From Mauremys mutica (Eukaryota > Chordata > Testudines > Geoemydidae), in assembly GCF_020497125.1 (NCBI RefSeq), contig NC_059076.1, positions 8,237,951 to 8,301,950 on the forward strand: a DNA stretch of 64,000 nucleotides, in the 5' to 3' direction. Of this stretch, positions 11,441 to 22,574 are shown piece by piece. Every line of letters starts with the position of its first letter. Position 1 is the stretch's first letter. The notes beneath the pieces are model-generated. The model was not told the origin of the DNA. It saw only the letters and a program-made list of their open reading frames with translations, and made no database searches. Made by a program: the position numbers and the translations under genes.

Positions 11441-12479
11441 CAAGGGCATTTGTTGCTGCATTACCTTCCTTTTCTGTATTGCATATCTGTGAATATATTT
11501 CATGAGACTAACCTTCTCTCACTTATCATGAATTCCTATGTAATTGTGCCCACGAGGTGGCCAAGTGTAGCAGTGCATTGGTACATTGAGTATAGATAAG
11601 CATTACTGGCCTGCATCTGTGCCAGTAATGACCAATTAATGACCACTGACGTAGGCTAATGAGAAGCCAGGGGTGCTTAATGCTTTAACTAGTTATTGCC
11701 TGACCAAAAAAGAACTATGGGTGGGGTGGTGTCATTATTTCTGTGGTGGTTTTTAATGGATATTTCAGATGAGTCCAAAGTGGACTGCACAGGTTGGTGG
11801 ATTGTAATCACCTTGTACATCCAGTCTGTGTGTATTCTTTGCACCAAAAAATGTGCAAAAATCCCAGCTCTTGATGGGAAATGATGAGCGATCATTAAGC
11901 AGCCATTCAGCGCGGTGGGCGGTCACTCTAAGGACAGTGGGTGGGAGTTTTTGAAAGTGTTTAGAGCTGGTGTAACTTGGCTCCTGTTGAAACCAATGGG
12001 AGCAGCTTGGGTGATTAGGAAAGTCAGGACACTTTTGGGGCTTAAATATGGATCTAGGGATCTCATTTTCCATTTTGAGAATCTTGGCTTATTTTGTTAT
12101 TTGTGGTTCCCTGATGTTAATATACATGTCAGTTTTATTTTGTACTTTGTGTACTTGATTCTCCTGTGATGTTGAATGATGTAAATCAGGAATAGCTGCA
12201 TTGAAGTTAATGGAAATTACTGTGAGAATATAAACAGGCCCTGTAATAATAATATACAATTTCATAAACTGCTGCCTGAGAAATTAGGGAGACCACTTCC
12301 CAGCCTGTAGGGCCAAGAGTGAGCTCAGTTCTGCCCCAGTGACACTCGTTCAGCCCCATTAACATCATTAAGGTTGCACCGATGTAACTGAGGGCAGAAT
12401 TTGTACGGCAATCTTGCCAAGTACTTAAATAGGTGCTTATCTGTTCTCTGCCTGTGGCATACAATAGTCTAGTCTCCTG
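11441..12479. other. Non-coding stretch
   Basis: No gene is visible. GTGCCAGTAATGACC near 11620 and similar short self-similar pieces occur, but I recognise no element with confidence. Confidence 0.45.
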
Positions 12480-12605
12480 AGGGCTGGAATATGTCTAATT
12501 CTGGTTGTCAGGTTTAGCATGTGAGTGCTGGGTGGCCTGTCATGCACCACGGGTCAGACTGGATGATCTGGTGAGTCCTTCTGGCCATAAAGTCTATGAC
12601 ACTGT
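12480..12605 (+). mobile_element. CR1-type LINE 3' tail fragment
   Basis: GGGTCAGACTGGATGATCTG followed by CCTTCTGGCCATAAAGTCTATGA is a CR1-type 3' UTR ending close to the tail. It matches, on the other strand, the end of the CR1 copy at 62311. Only about 120 bp is present. Confidence 0.65.
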
Positions 12606-14425
12606 GAGGTGAGTTGTACCATTAAAGTCAACGAGTCTAATCACATCTTAAAAGGATACACATGCTCTGTGGGATTGCTGACATAGCTGGAGCATAGTGT
12701 TGCAACAAAAGAGGAAGAGCAGGTGAGAAACAGAGGTAATGTAATCCTAAATGTAGGAAGCTAGGGACTCGATCCTGCTCTCATTGACTTCAGTGGGAAC
12801 AAGCTCCAGCCTTAGTTTAAACGAGACTATGATACTCCACCCATAAGTGGCTTTCACAGAGACTGTGGATCTGACAGTGCCTCCTTCACTCTGACCTGTG
12901 GGGACCATCCAGAATGTTTCCTGTATGAGCGCATTCACCGTGGGTGTGGGAATTGCTTGGTCACCCTGTATGTCTCTCAGCAGCTAGTTAAAGTCAGTAA
13001 GGGGAGAACACTCTTTCCTCATACCTGCTAAGACATAGCGAGAGACAGGGGGGAAATACTCCATCCTTTGCAGCAGCGAGGCTAAGAGATGAGAAAATAA
13101 AAGAATAATGGGAGATCCCTTCTAGCAGCCAGGGGAGGGCATAAAGAAGAAAGACTCCCTCCTTTCCCAGAAGTTAGAACCCCAGAAGTTAGTTAGGGCT
13201 AATCAGAGGAGGGAAACAGACTACTGCAAGCATGTTTCCAGCATAGCTCCTCATTGGGCCACTCTTGGCGCTTTGTTACATCTCCTCAAATCACTGTACG
13301 TAAACAGCTAATCAGAAGCACAGGAGAAACGTATGTTTTCCATTGCATGAGACGACGACAAATTAAAATGAGTTCATTGCTGTGTTGACCAGAAGACACT
13401 GTACAAGGCTTCAGAAATAAGCCAGTGTGGCTAAACTCATAATGTTGCTGATGTGTTCTCCTTTGACCATTGCTTAGTTTTCTTGTATGACTGGAACCCT
13501 TACACATCAGGGGTGAAATCTTGGCCCTATTGAAGTCAATGGCAAAACTCTCATTGACTTCAGTAGGGTAAAGATTTCACTCCATATTTATACCATCATA
13601 TGATTACTATGATTGGATTTTCTAAAGAGCCTAGGAATTAGATGCTCAAATCCCACTGACTTTCAATGGAAGTTGGGTGCCAAATTGCCTTTGGTTCTTC
13701 TGGAAATGTCCTCCTATGTATTTTTTAAGATATAAATTACTCTCAAGTGATGTATAAGTGAAACAGATATTCTATCTATTGACGTGATTTGTAATGTACA
13801 ATACCAATAAATGGGACTATTTAGAGTGATAGTTCAGCTAGAGAAACAAGGGGACTTTATACTGTTAAAAGAACTTGGGCGTTGGGAAGCTGAAGGCTAT
13901 GGCACTTACTACGGCTGCTAAAAAAGGTGATTCAGAGAGGCTAACTGGGAAGCACCATCTGCTGACTCCAGGTGTTACTGTGACACGACAGCTAGCAGTG
14001 GACTCTGTTTAGTTAGGGGGAAAGCATTGCTGAGATTGAGTGACACAATGAGACTTGTTACAAAACTAAGAAGTGCAAGTGAAAGAAGGAGATGACACCA
14101 CGGCTGAATAGGGGATGATCAAAGTAGATTTTGCTCACCACAGACTCAAACCGTTATTTTGTCCTGTTCTGAAATGGGAAGGCTCAGATGTAGCAGTTCA
14201 AAAGTTATGGTCATGTTTATTTTAGCAATTTTAAATCTGTAATCTTCATTGCTCAATTCTGCTTTCAGTTACCCCGCCTCAGGGATCCTAGTTTTCTGTG
14301 ATTAACCCCCTCCCCAAATTCTCCAATAAAAAAATAAAGATTTGTGGTTTTCTGTGTTTAAAATGAAATGCTGAACTTTAGTTTCAGTAGCTATATATAT
14401 ATAAATGAACACAGTGTTTTATTGA
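12606..14425. other. Non-coding stretch with small palindromic repeats
   Basis: No gene is visible. Short palindromic repeats of the CATTGACTTCAGTGGG type occur near 12775 and at 13513-13580 (separate entry), and a related piece lies at about 13605-13720 (CCCACTGACTTTCAATGG). Confidence 0.5.
13513..13580. repeat. 68-bp foldback repeat
   Basis: The two halves are near-perfect inverted copies: GTGAAATCTTGGCCCTATTG at the start and a matching TAGGGTAAAGATTTCAC at the end, around GAAGTCAATGGCAAAACTCTCATTGACTTC with a short loop region. Diverged relatives lie near 4735, 5930, 12775, 15835 and 19610. It resembles a tiny non-autonomous DNA element, or a hairpin repeat spread with one. Confidence 0.65.
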
Positions 14426-14606
14426 CACAGTGGAACCCCATTTATCTGATCTAATTGGGACTGGGGCCAGATGAGATAATAAAAAATGTGGTTAATCCAG
14501 CGAGCTTCAGCCCTGGGTGGCAGGGTTCAGGCTTCAGCGGGAGCCCCAGCTTGGCTAGTATGGAGAGCTGGATAATGGAGGCTCGGATAAATGGGGTTCT
14601 ACTGTA
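14426..14606. mobile_element. Tigger/pogo-like MITE
   Basis: The left end CAGTGGAACCCCATTTATCT at 14428 is mirrored at the right end (TAAATGGGGTTCTACTG ending at 14604). The right flank is TA, and the left flank CA is probably a mutated TA. TA duplication and CAG ends fit the Tc1/mariner (pogo/Tigger) superfamily. The 177-bp body has no coding capacity, so it would have relied on a transposase from elsewhere. Confidence 0.8.
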
Positions 14607-15969
14607 TGTTTTATTTTTTCACAAAATGTAAAAAATAAAGATTCAGTGTAAAAACACAAATTCTACATTTTTCTGCGGCAAACAGATTTCCAGGATCCCT
14701 GCTCAGCTCTAATTCCTATTGACTTTAATACAGTCTTTGAAACACAGTTGAAAAATGTATGAGTATCAGCCTCAGAGATGCTAATGGCCCCTCTCTGCTC
14801 TGAGAGACCCCGCCGTGAATCAGGATCTCTGTAAGAGGCAGAAGAGGTGCTCAGGATTCGTGCTAGTGTAAATGAGAGCAGAACTTGGCACAATCCCTGT
14901 ATGTACAGTTGCAGTCATTCCTTGACATCCACTGAGGTTTTCTTGAGTTTTCCAGGATGTTAGACATTGGGAAGGTGTCACATACTGTCAGTTAAGCTTC
15001 AGATATGCTCCTGCTTACACATATTTGCTGTGCAAAATCAGGGATAGTTCTGCCACCTTTAGTCACATTGACTAGTGTCTTACTGCCCAAATAGACTTGC
15101 TGATTTCGGTGGGATTATTCAGAAGACGATACTAGTGAACTGAATAATGGTGGCAGAATCTGCCCCTTGGAGACATTTAGATAAAACATATTATGTATAA
15201 TATAATGCCCACTGAAGATCGTATTTTGAAACTAAAGAGTAGTGGGGGAAATGATCGGCTAAAAGCTCCCATCTGTTTTCTTTGACAATAATGGACCCTG
15301 ACTCTGCTCTCTCTCAGGTTTAAATCTGGAGTAACTCCACTGAGGTCGTTGTAATAGCACCTGTGTAAACTAATGTAAGTGAGAGCACAATAACCTAATC
15401 CAAGGTCGTTTGGCCTAAATTAGCTGCAGCTGGGTTGAGATTTCATTTAAACTAAGATCTTGTGACCCTCACCAGTGACAGAGCTGTAGATATAACAATA
15501 AGGGTGATGAGTTTGGATAAATATAAGGGAAACATATTTTGAACTTTAACATTTTCTGTTCTTCATATTCACTTTCAAATTTAAATCTTACTTAAATGTA
15601 GTTGGGGAGAACTCCTGAGATCCTTGAGGATATTCTTCCTGCTATTTTTGCATTTTTCTTAATATTTTTGTATTCTGCAGTGTTTGGCAAAACGCGTCAA
15701 AGTTAAGAAATATCCCATGCTTAGTGCTGCATTGTGGGCACAAATTATATTGTCTCAAATAAGGAAAGTTGCCTGACACTGAGCTGTATAAGCACAGACC
15801 TGGCTCCACGGAAGTTAATGGAAGTTTTGTCATTGGCTTCAGTGGGCCCAGGATTTCACCTCTTATGTTGAGGGGTTCTGTATTCTAGGTCACAGGGTGA
15901 TGTGAGCTTGTCTCAAGGCTAGATCCTTCCTGATTTCTGCTAAGAAAAGCTATTGGACAGCTAGGAATA
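14607..15969. other. Non-coding stretch
   Basis: No gene. Weak copies of the dispersed foldback repeats occur at 15075-15180 (GGTGGCAGAATCTGCCCC end), 15298-15390 and 15795-15860 (CATTGGCTTCAGTGGGCCCAGG). Confidence 0.45.
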
Positions 15970-16295
15970 CAATAGTGCAGGGGTCGGCAACCTTTCAGAA
16001 GTGGTGTGCCGAGTCTTCATTTATTCACTCTAAAGTAAGGTTTCATGTGCCAGTAATACATTTTAACATTTTTAGAAGGTCTCTTTCTATAAGTCTATAA
16101 TATATAACTAAACTTCTGTTGTATGTAAAGTAAATAAGGTTTGTAAAATGTTTAAGAAGCTTAATTTAAAATTAATTAAAATGCAGCGCCCCCTGAATTG
16201 GTGGTCAGGACCCAGGCAGTGTGAGTGCTGCTGAAAATCAGCTCGCGTGCTGCCTTCGGCACATGTGCCATAGGTTGCCTACCCCTGCCATAGTG
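15970..16295. mobile_element. hAT (Charlie-like) DNA element
   Basis: The element at 15978-16287 begins CAGGGGTCGGCAACCTTTC and ends AGGTTGCCTACCCCTG, the terminal inverted repeats of hAT/Charlie elements. It is flanked by an 8-bp duplication with one mismatch: CAATAGTG (15970-15977) and CCATAGTG (16288-16295). At 310 bp it is a non-autonomous, internally deleted copy. The CGGCACATGTGCCATAGG segment near the right end resembles sub-terminal sequence of other elements of this group. Confidence 0.9.
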
Positions 16296-16639
16296 GGAAA
16301 AAAAATTGTTTTGGTCAGAGGATACTGTTTAAGCCATTTACAGTGCTGGCCATTCTAAAGGTTCATATTTTTTTTAATGTTTGGTCTAAGGATTTATTTC
16401 TTTTATCTAGATGCAAGAGTCAGTTTCCTAGCTTTTGGCTTTAAATGGCCATGTGTATCCGCTCACTGGTCGGAGGGTACATTGCATTGCTCTATGGGAC
16501 ACTCAAAGGTTCTGTTTCCAAAGCAAATCATGTTGTTATTAAGGTGACGGCACATCGGTGAAGAGCTGCATTTTTGCCTGGAATAACCATTATGGAAACA
16601 GAGTAGTAAATCCTGTGGCAGCCCACACACCTAGAAAGA
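16296..16639. other. Non-coding stretch
   Basis: Nothing recognisable apart from general AT-rich sequence between the hAT element and the MIR-like SINE. Confidence 0.5.
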
Positions 16640-16870
16640 AGTAGCAGCAGCCATACCTCATGCATGTTGAGGGGTGGTCCAGGGAACCAGGTACTAGCCT
16701 GGAAATCGAGAGGGGCCGGTTTCTATTCCCAGCTCTGTCACTGACCTTGGGCAACTCTCTTTCCCTTCCCATCCTTTGTGTGTCTTGCCTAGTTATGCGT
16801 CTGCCTGGTGCCCAGCAGCATGGGGCCTTAATCACGGTTGGATACTCTAGGCACTACTGTCAAAGAAATG
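16640..16870 (+). mobile_element. CORE-SINE/MIR-like element
   Basis: The order is that of MIR-type SINEs. GAGGGGCCGGTTTCTATTCC corresponds to the B box region GGTTCNAATCC. It is followed by CAGCTCTGTCACTGACCTTG and GGGCAACTC, the CORE region. The copy is heavily diverged, consistent with an old insertion. The 3' tail region near 16840 is not clear. Confidence 0.6.
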
Positions 16871-18590
16871 AATAACTACATCAGGCGGCAGGGATAAAGC
16901 ACAAGCCAAAGAAAACCTCTGGGTAGCTGTGAATTTTCTGAAAATTGATATCCTCTTTGTAGGCCAGCTGGTTCTTACCGTCCAGTAATAATAATGCATA
17001 CGTAGCACTTTTCACCCAGAGATAGCCAGTCTCATCACAAAGATGAGTAACTATCCAGACCCCTGTTCTTACAAATGGGAATACTGAGTCGAGGAGAGAT
17101 TAGTGACATGGTGAGTGGAAGAGCTGGGAATAAGAATTCTCATTACCAATCCCATGTTCCAGTCACCCTGCTGTCTCCCAAGACAGCTGTAGATATTAGA
17201 ACCTACTGCCTTCACACTGTGTTAATGGGAGTCAGGCATGTGCATAGACTAATACAATTGTGTGATGATCCTAGGCTTTGTAATATTGGCTTCTTTGCCT
17301 GTATCTTTATGATGTTTATTAATGAACTTTTACATGTTATTTGGGCTGTACCGAGTACCAGGAAACATAGATTAGTGGTTTTTTTGAATTGCCAGACAGC
17401 AAAAAGAACATGTTATAATAACAAAAAGAGACAAATGGGGGAACTCTTGTAAATACATGATTTGAAAGCAAATGTATTTATATTCAAGGCTAAAGAAGAA
17501 GAAAACAATCATGTGTACAGCCCACCCCCAGTTGCTTTGGCCATAGAATGCTGGGCGTGCACTGTGTGGCTGAGAATATAGAGGTTCTGAGAATGCTCAA
17601 CAACTTCTCCTAAGGGAAAGGTTAAAAGGTTGACGTGCTTCCCACTGGGATAGGTGGGATGAGATCCTTATAACTGTTGTTACACAGCACTGCAGAGTGT
17701 TGGTTACGTGAGATCCTGCGGGATCTTTTGTTTGATTGGAGTATGTTTTCTGGTAACCCAAAACCAGATTGTGGTTCTACCACAAACCCGGAATAAGGAG
17801 CAAGCAGCTGTGTAGCACTCCAGGGACCATATTGTAACTTAGCTGGAATATGGCTGCTGGTTCCTTACTTGCCCCAAGGAGCAAGTAATTTCCACCAGCT
17901 GTATATTGGGGTACATTGCTACATCCTCCACACTTGCCAATATGAGCTGACGGGCATGCTGGGGACCACAATCAAGTCCAGCAGAAGATGGGGAGGACAG
18001 TCGCATGGAAGCTGTTGTTCCCCCGTCCTGCTAGCTGTGATACAGGTACCCTTGTGCCTCTTTGTGCAGGTGTCTTATGCAGGTCACAGTTGTGCCCCAA
18101 ATATGTTGTTAATATTTAAAATTAATGATCGCTAATGTCCTCAGTAATGTCATTGAATCTGGGTGTGAAACAAGAAATTGAAGATGAAGATAACATTGTG
18201 CAGCAAATAATCCTGTTGCTCTTTGAAAGGGTTTATAGTGCTTTGACTATCCAGGGAGAAGCAGAGGCAAGAAACAACAAGGTTGCAGATAGCTTCACAT
18301 CTCCAACCTCCTTTTTTCATTGCTATGCAGTGCAAGTGCCTGTTGGCACAAGGACAAATTCCACTGTAAATTATGCGTGATTTACATGAGAAGCTCATTA
18401 ATTCTCTCACACCAGACTTAGGTAGTTCCATTTGTAAAAGGTGTCATTTTAAACACTGCCCAAATATATTTCCTTCTATCTGCTGACTCAGTGTGTGCTA
18501 AAAGATGATAAAACAACAAAGCGGGTGTATTTTTTTTTAAGTAGATTTACCTTTCAGTTTGGAGGTCAGGTCTGCTACACACTATTGGAT
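16871..18590. other. Non-coding stretch
   Basis: No gene. At 16975-17150 the order of motifs (CATACGTAGCACTTTTCACC, then ACAAATGGGAATACTGAGTC, then GGTGAGTGGAAGAGCTGGGA) looks like another old MIR-type SINE on the minus strand. The rest appears single-copy, AT-rich and stop-filled. Confidence 0.45.
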
Positions 18591-18768
18591 GCAGTGCTGT
18601 TGTAGTCCTGTTGGTCCCAGGATATTAGAGAGACAAGGTGAGAGAGGTAGTATCTTCAGCCCTGAAGAACAGCTTGCTGTAGCTTGGAAGCTTGTCTTTC
18701 TCACCGTGAGAAGTTGGTCCAATAAAAGATATTCTCTCCCGCACCTTGTCTCTCACACAAATTGAGTC
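18591..18768. mobile_element. SINE-like repeat with inverted halves
   Basis: The head GTTGTAGTCCTGTTGGTCCC leads into AGAGAGACAAGGTGAGAGAG and GTAGTATCTT. The second half is the same sequence in reverse complement: AATAAAAGATATTC then GCACCTTGTCTCTC at the end. The outer halves thus fold back on each other around a loop of roughly 70 bp with AGCTTGGAAGCTTGTCTTTC. A partial direct copy occurs at 40622-40665. This is a third foldback SINE-like structure in the window, with a different core from those at 7.4 and 32.3 kb. Confidence 0.6.
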
Positions 18769-18791
18769 AATGTATGTTAATTTTAACAGTC

Positions 18792-19093
18792 TCAGGGCAG
18801 GTCCATACTCACCGCGCGGGTCGACGCGGTGAGTTCGACTTCTCGGAGTTCGAACTATCGCGTCTAATCAAGACGCGATAGTTCGAACTCCCCGCGCGCT
18901 CCGGTCAACTCCGGAACTCCACCACCGCGAACGGCGGTGGCGGAGTCGACCTTGGAGCCGCGGAGTTCGACCCCGCCGCGTCTGGACGGGTAAGTCAGTT
19001 GAACTAGGGTACTTCGAGTTCAGCTACGCTATTCGCATAGCTGAACTTGCGTACCCTAGTTCGACCCCCCCCCTTAGTATAGACCGGGCCTCA
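18792..19093. mobile_element. PIF/Harbinger-like MITE
   Basis: The body at 18795-19090 starts GGGCAGGTCCATACTCACC and ends TAGTATAGACCGGGCC, imperfect terminal inverted repeats. A 3-bp duplication TCA flanks it (18792-18794, 19091-19093), within a CTCAG site. It is GC-rich with several nested palindromes, among them CGCGTCTAATCAAGACGCG and TTCAGCTACG.../...GCATAGCTGAA. Size and ends match the copy at 56453-56742. PIF elements are known to prefer CTTAG-like targets. No coding capacity. Confidence 0.75.
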
Positions 19094-20984
19094 GAATGTA
19101 CTCACAGAGCTGGTCCTAATATTCCTTGTTAGCACCTCCGATTTTTTCCTTCTCCTGCCTGACACCAGCGTTTGTTATGACTGTACATCCATAAGCCAAA
19201 CGTCACACACTGGAAAAATAAACAAGTGTTGCCAGCAGCAAGACTCCACAAGTGCAAATTAAGCAGTGAGATGTGGCTATGATATCCATAGTGTCTAAAT
19301 TACAAGCGGCAATCCCATTGCATTGAAATGTGTGTGTATGTTCTATAGAGGTGTGTTGCCAGCTGAAATTAACACATTATCTCTTTCATGATGTGACAGC
19401 ACTTATAGATTTAGAATCCTTTTGTGCAAAGGCAAAATCATTTAGTACAATTTGTGTTCATTTCAGGTGTCATTGCTGTATGCAGGCCAGTGTCTGCTCC
19501 CAGTGACACCCAAGTGAAGGTGAAGTAACAAACAGCCTGAATACTCTTAACAGTGGGATTTTCAAAAGCAGTCATTGGCCCAACTCTGTTAATGCTGAAA
19601 CTGCCATTGGCTTCAGTGGGATTAGAACCAGGCCAGGGCTGAGTGCTTTTCAGAATCCCACTCGTATTTGTGCTGCATAAATAACATTTGCATGACAGAA
19701 CAATGCAAAAATCCTACTTAGAATGATTTTCATCACCAATTATTTTCATAGGCAATGCCACACAAACAGGCGTTCTAAGTGCATTCACCACCCACGGGTC
19801 TTTTCCATCTAATAGCCTGAGCCCGTTACAAAAGTAATGTTGAGCTCAAAAAAAGCAAGAGCAGGCCTGAAACTAGCATTGTGGTTTTATAGGCATGCAA
19901 GTCTCTGCAAACCAAGACATGTGTTGGGGAGGGGGGGCGTAGGGATAGGGCAAATAAGGAAGTCAGACACGTTTTTTTGCAAAGGAAAAAAAAAAGCGCG
20001 CTTTTGCTTCTCACCTATACTGGGTGTATAAATTTGACTGCATGGGAGGTGTTCATAGCGGTTAAGCCATGTGTGGCCAACTGGCATACAAAAGAAGTCT
20101 GCAGTGGAATCTATACCTGCCCTTGATATTTCTCCTGGAAAGATAGTTTACAGCCCTGACAATCAAAGGAAATGTCTGAGACTCGAACAACAAGTTAATA
20201 CAGTCCATAACTCTCATTTAACCAAACTGCAGCATTAGCAGTATGAACATTTCACATAAGCTGAAAGAACTATATGCTCATTTGCATTTTTTATTTATTG
20301 TTTTAATCCAGCATCTGGATTCAGTTGTTTTCTGATGTAGAGCTGGCACTGAAAATCAGATGATGGCATAAGTGTTCTATCATAGATTCACATGCGGCAT
20401 GGTTTCAAATTGCTAACAATAATTATTTAAAATGGGCAGTTATTCTTAAAAATGTTCAGGCTGATTCAAGCAAAAAAGAGCGGGACAAGCTGCCAGACTC
20501 ACCTTTGAAGTCTCTGGCCTAAGGAAACTGTTTCTTGACATCTCATTACTTTTCTCCTGTTATTAAAAACAAATGTAGACCTCCTGCACGTAGATTAAAT
20601 GTGGCACAAATTTAACACAATTGAGTTACAGCGGTTCAGAAGAAGAAAATAGGCTGCATTGTTGTTAAGCTTTGTTTGCTAGGATATCATTCTGAATATT
20701 TTATGTTTTCTAAAGTAGCAACACAGGACAAGAATTATTTTTTCTGTAACTGTAAATCCACTGTGATATCCATACAATTATATACATATTGAAACAGTGT
20801 CACTGAGGGAGAAAACTACACCCACTATCCCTTTCTAGCCCAAATATCTTCAGGTGGTGTTCTTCATACTCGCTTATAGTGTCCACAGCAGACCTTCTAT
20901 GACCTCTGTTCTGCCCCATGGCTGGAAGAGTTGCATCACTTGTATCGGCTTTATGGCCACTGATTCCATGTAATCGCACACACA
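19094..20984. other. Non-coding stretch
   Basis: No gene. One small palindromic repeat lies at 19575-19650 (CATTGGCTTCAGTGGG). A G run is at 19925-19938. An octamer ATTTGCAT occurs near 20280. Otherwise AT-rich and apparently single-copy, a possible place for regulatory DNA. Confidence 0.45.
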
Positions 20985-21260
20985 GCTGGCCTTTTTTTTC
21001 CTGACAGAAAAGTTTTTTTTTTTTTCCTAAAAGAAAATTTCCACCAGAAAATGTTTTGGTTTTTTAAAAAAAACCAAAACAACAACAAAAAGAACAAACA
21101 TTTGCAAAACAAAACTGAACATTTTTTTTTAACAGAAAAAATGTTTGGGTTTTGGTTTAAAAAATGTTTTTCACTGAAAGACTGCAAGACATTCACAGGC
21201 AATTTAAAACCATTTTCTTCAAAATTCCCTACAAAAAAATAGACCAGCTGTATCTCAAAC
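20985..21260. repeat. A/T-rich interspersed repeat
   Basis: Long T runs alternate with A runs around AAAATTTCCACCAGAAAATG, with partial self-complementarity (GTTTTGGTTT with AAACCAAAAC). A similar vocabulary (GAAATGTTCCC, AAAAATTCTTG) appears at 24730-25170. It looks like a reptile A/T-rich repeat and not coding DNA; the open frames across it are low-complexity lysine or phenylalanine runs. Confidence 0.5.
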
Positions 21261-21467
21261 CCAATAGCCACCCCTCCTCCATTTCCTCGGACTATCTCCA
21301 ACTCACCTTATGTCAGAGCCCAAGGAGAGTGGAATAGGGTAGAATGGTGGGCTGATGTGGTGGTGGAGCAAAGACCTTGCAGAGTGCCATCCCTGAGATC
21401 ACCACCACTAGCAATAGTGCAATGACATTTAGAGGCGTCCTGACAGAGTTCATGGCAGAATGAGACT
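21261..21467. other. Non-coding spacer
   Basis: Nothing recognised between the A/T-rich repeat and the CR1 copy. Confidence 0.4.
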
Positions 21468-22241
21468 GCACAGTGATTAATGATCTGGAAAAGGAAGTGA
21501 AAGGTGAAGTAGCAAAATTTACAGATGATACAAAATTATTCAAGACAGTCCAAAGCTGACTGCAAAGAGTTACAGGGGGATCTCACACAACTGGGTGACT
21601 GGTTAACAAAATGGCAGATGAAATTCAGTTGATAAATACAAAGTAATGCCCATTGGAAAACATAATCCAAACCACACATATATAATGATGGGGTCTAAAT
21701 GAGCTGTTACCACTCAAAAAAGAGATCTTGGAGTCACTGTGGATAGTTCTCTGAAAACCACTCAACATGCAGCAGCAGTCAAAAAGGCTAATGTAATGTT
21801 AAGAACCATTAGGAAAAGGATAGAAAATAAGACGGAAAATATCATGTCACTATTGGTAGTATGCCCACACCTTAAATATTGTGTCCAGTTCTGGCTGCCC
21901 CATCTCAAAAAGAATAGAGTGGAACTGGAAGAGGTTCAGAGATGCATGACAAAAGTATAACTGGGTTCACAACAGAACTAGATAAGTTCATGGAAGATAG
22001 CTACATTGATTGCTATTAGTCAAGATGGTCAGGGATGGACCCCCATGCTCAGGGCAACCCTAAATTTCTGAGTACCAAAAACTGGGAGGAGCACACAGGG
22101 GTGGATCTCTCCAAAGTTGCCCTGTGCTGTAGTTCTGTTGCCCTGAAGCTCTGGTACTGGTCACTGTTGGAAACAGGATACTGGGCTAGACAGAACATTG
22201 GTCTGACCCAGTACAGCAGTTCTTATGGTCCTATGATTATG
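21468..22241 (+). mobile_element. CR1-type LINE, internally deleted
   Basis: The copy begins at LINDLEKEVKGEVAKFTDDTK, which spans the reverse transcriptase active-site region. It continues through the VDSSLK block and PHLKYCVQFWLPHLKK. At about 21957 the ORF jumps straight to the very end (ELDKFMEDSYIDCY-like), so some 300-400 bp of C-terminal coding is missing. The 3' UTR then runs to AGCAGTTCTTATGGTCCTATGA. The active-site FADD appears as FTDD. 5' truncated and dead. Confidence 0.8.
21739..21960 (+). pseudogene. CR1 ORF2 fragment
   Basis: A 73-codon open stretch contains VDSSLKTTQHAAAVKKANVM, ENKTENIM and CPHLKYCVQFWLPHLKKNRV, matching the copies at 27.0 and 45.6 kb. It lacks a few residues before CPHLKYC (the [10 protein letters not shown] piece is reduced to SLLVV), so it carries a small deletion. 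The open stretch starts with GTG coding valine, not a true start. The deletion that removes the rest of the protein lies at its end. Confidence 0.8.
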
Positions 22242-22574
22242 CTGCATTGGGGCTTTTTACAGCACATACTCAATGAGTGACTTCCACCCTATTAGCTGGT
22301 CACTACATAAACTCAGTGTAAGCAGGCTAGGTTTTACTATATGAACTGAAGAACATTTTCCTGTAGAACCTTTTTTTCACAACCCCAGCACTCACACAGC
22401 TATAGCACGCAGTAATTTATATTAATTGGTTTATATTGGCTGTACATTAGATTTGGCAAAGCGTTTTAAAATTATTTCATGTTCTTCCTGAGAAAACTCT
22501 CTGAAATTTTTTTTTGTAATTTATTTTGAAACTGTCCCAAATAATGACATGAGGGCTACCCTCTGAAAAATGGA
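22242..22574. other. Non-coding spacer
   Basis: AT-rich, with a nine-T run near 22508. Nothing recognised. Confidence 0.45.
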
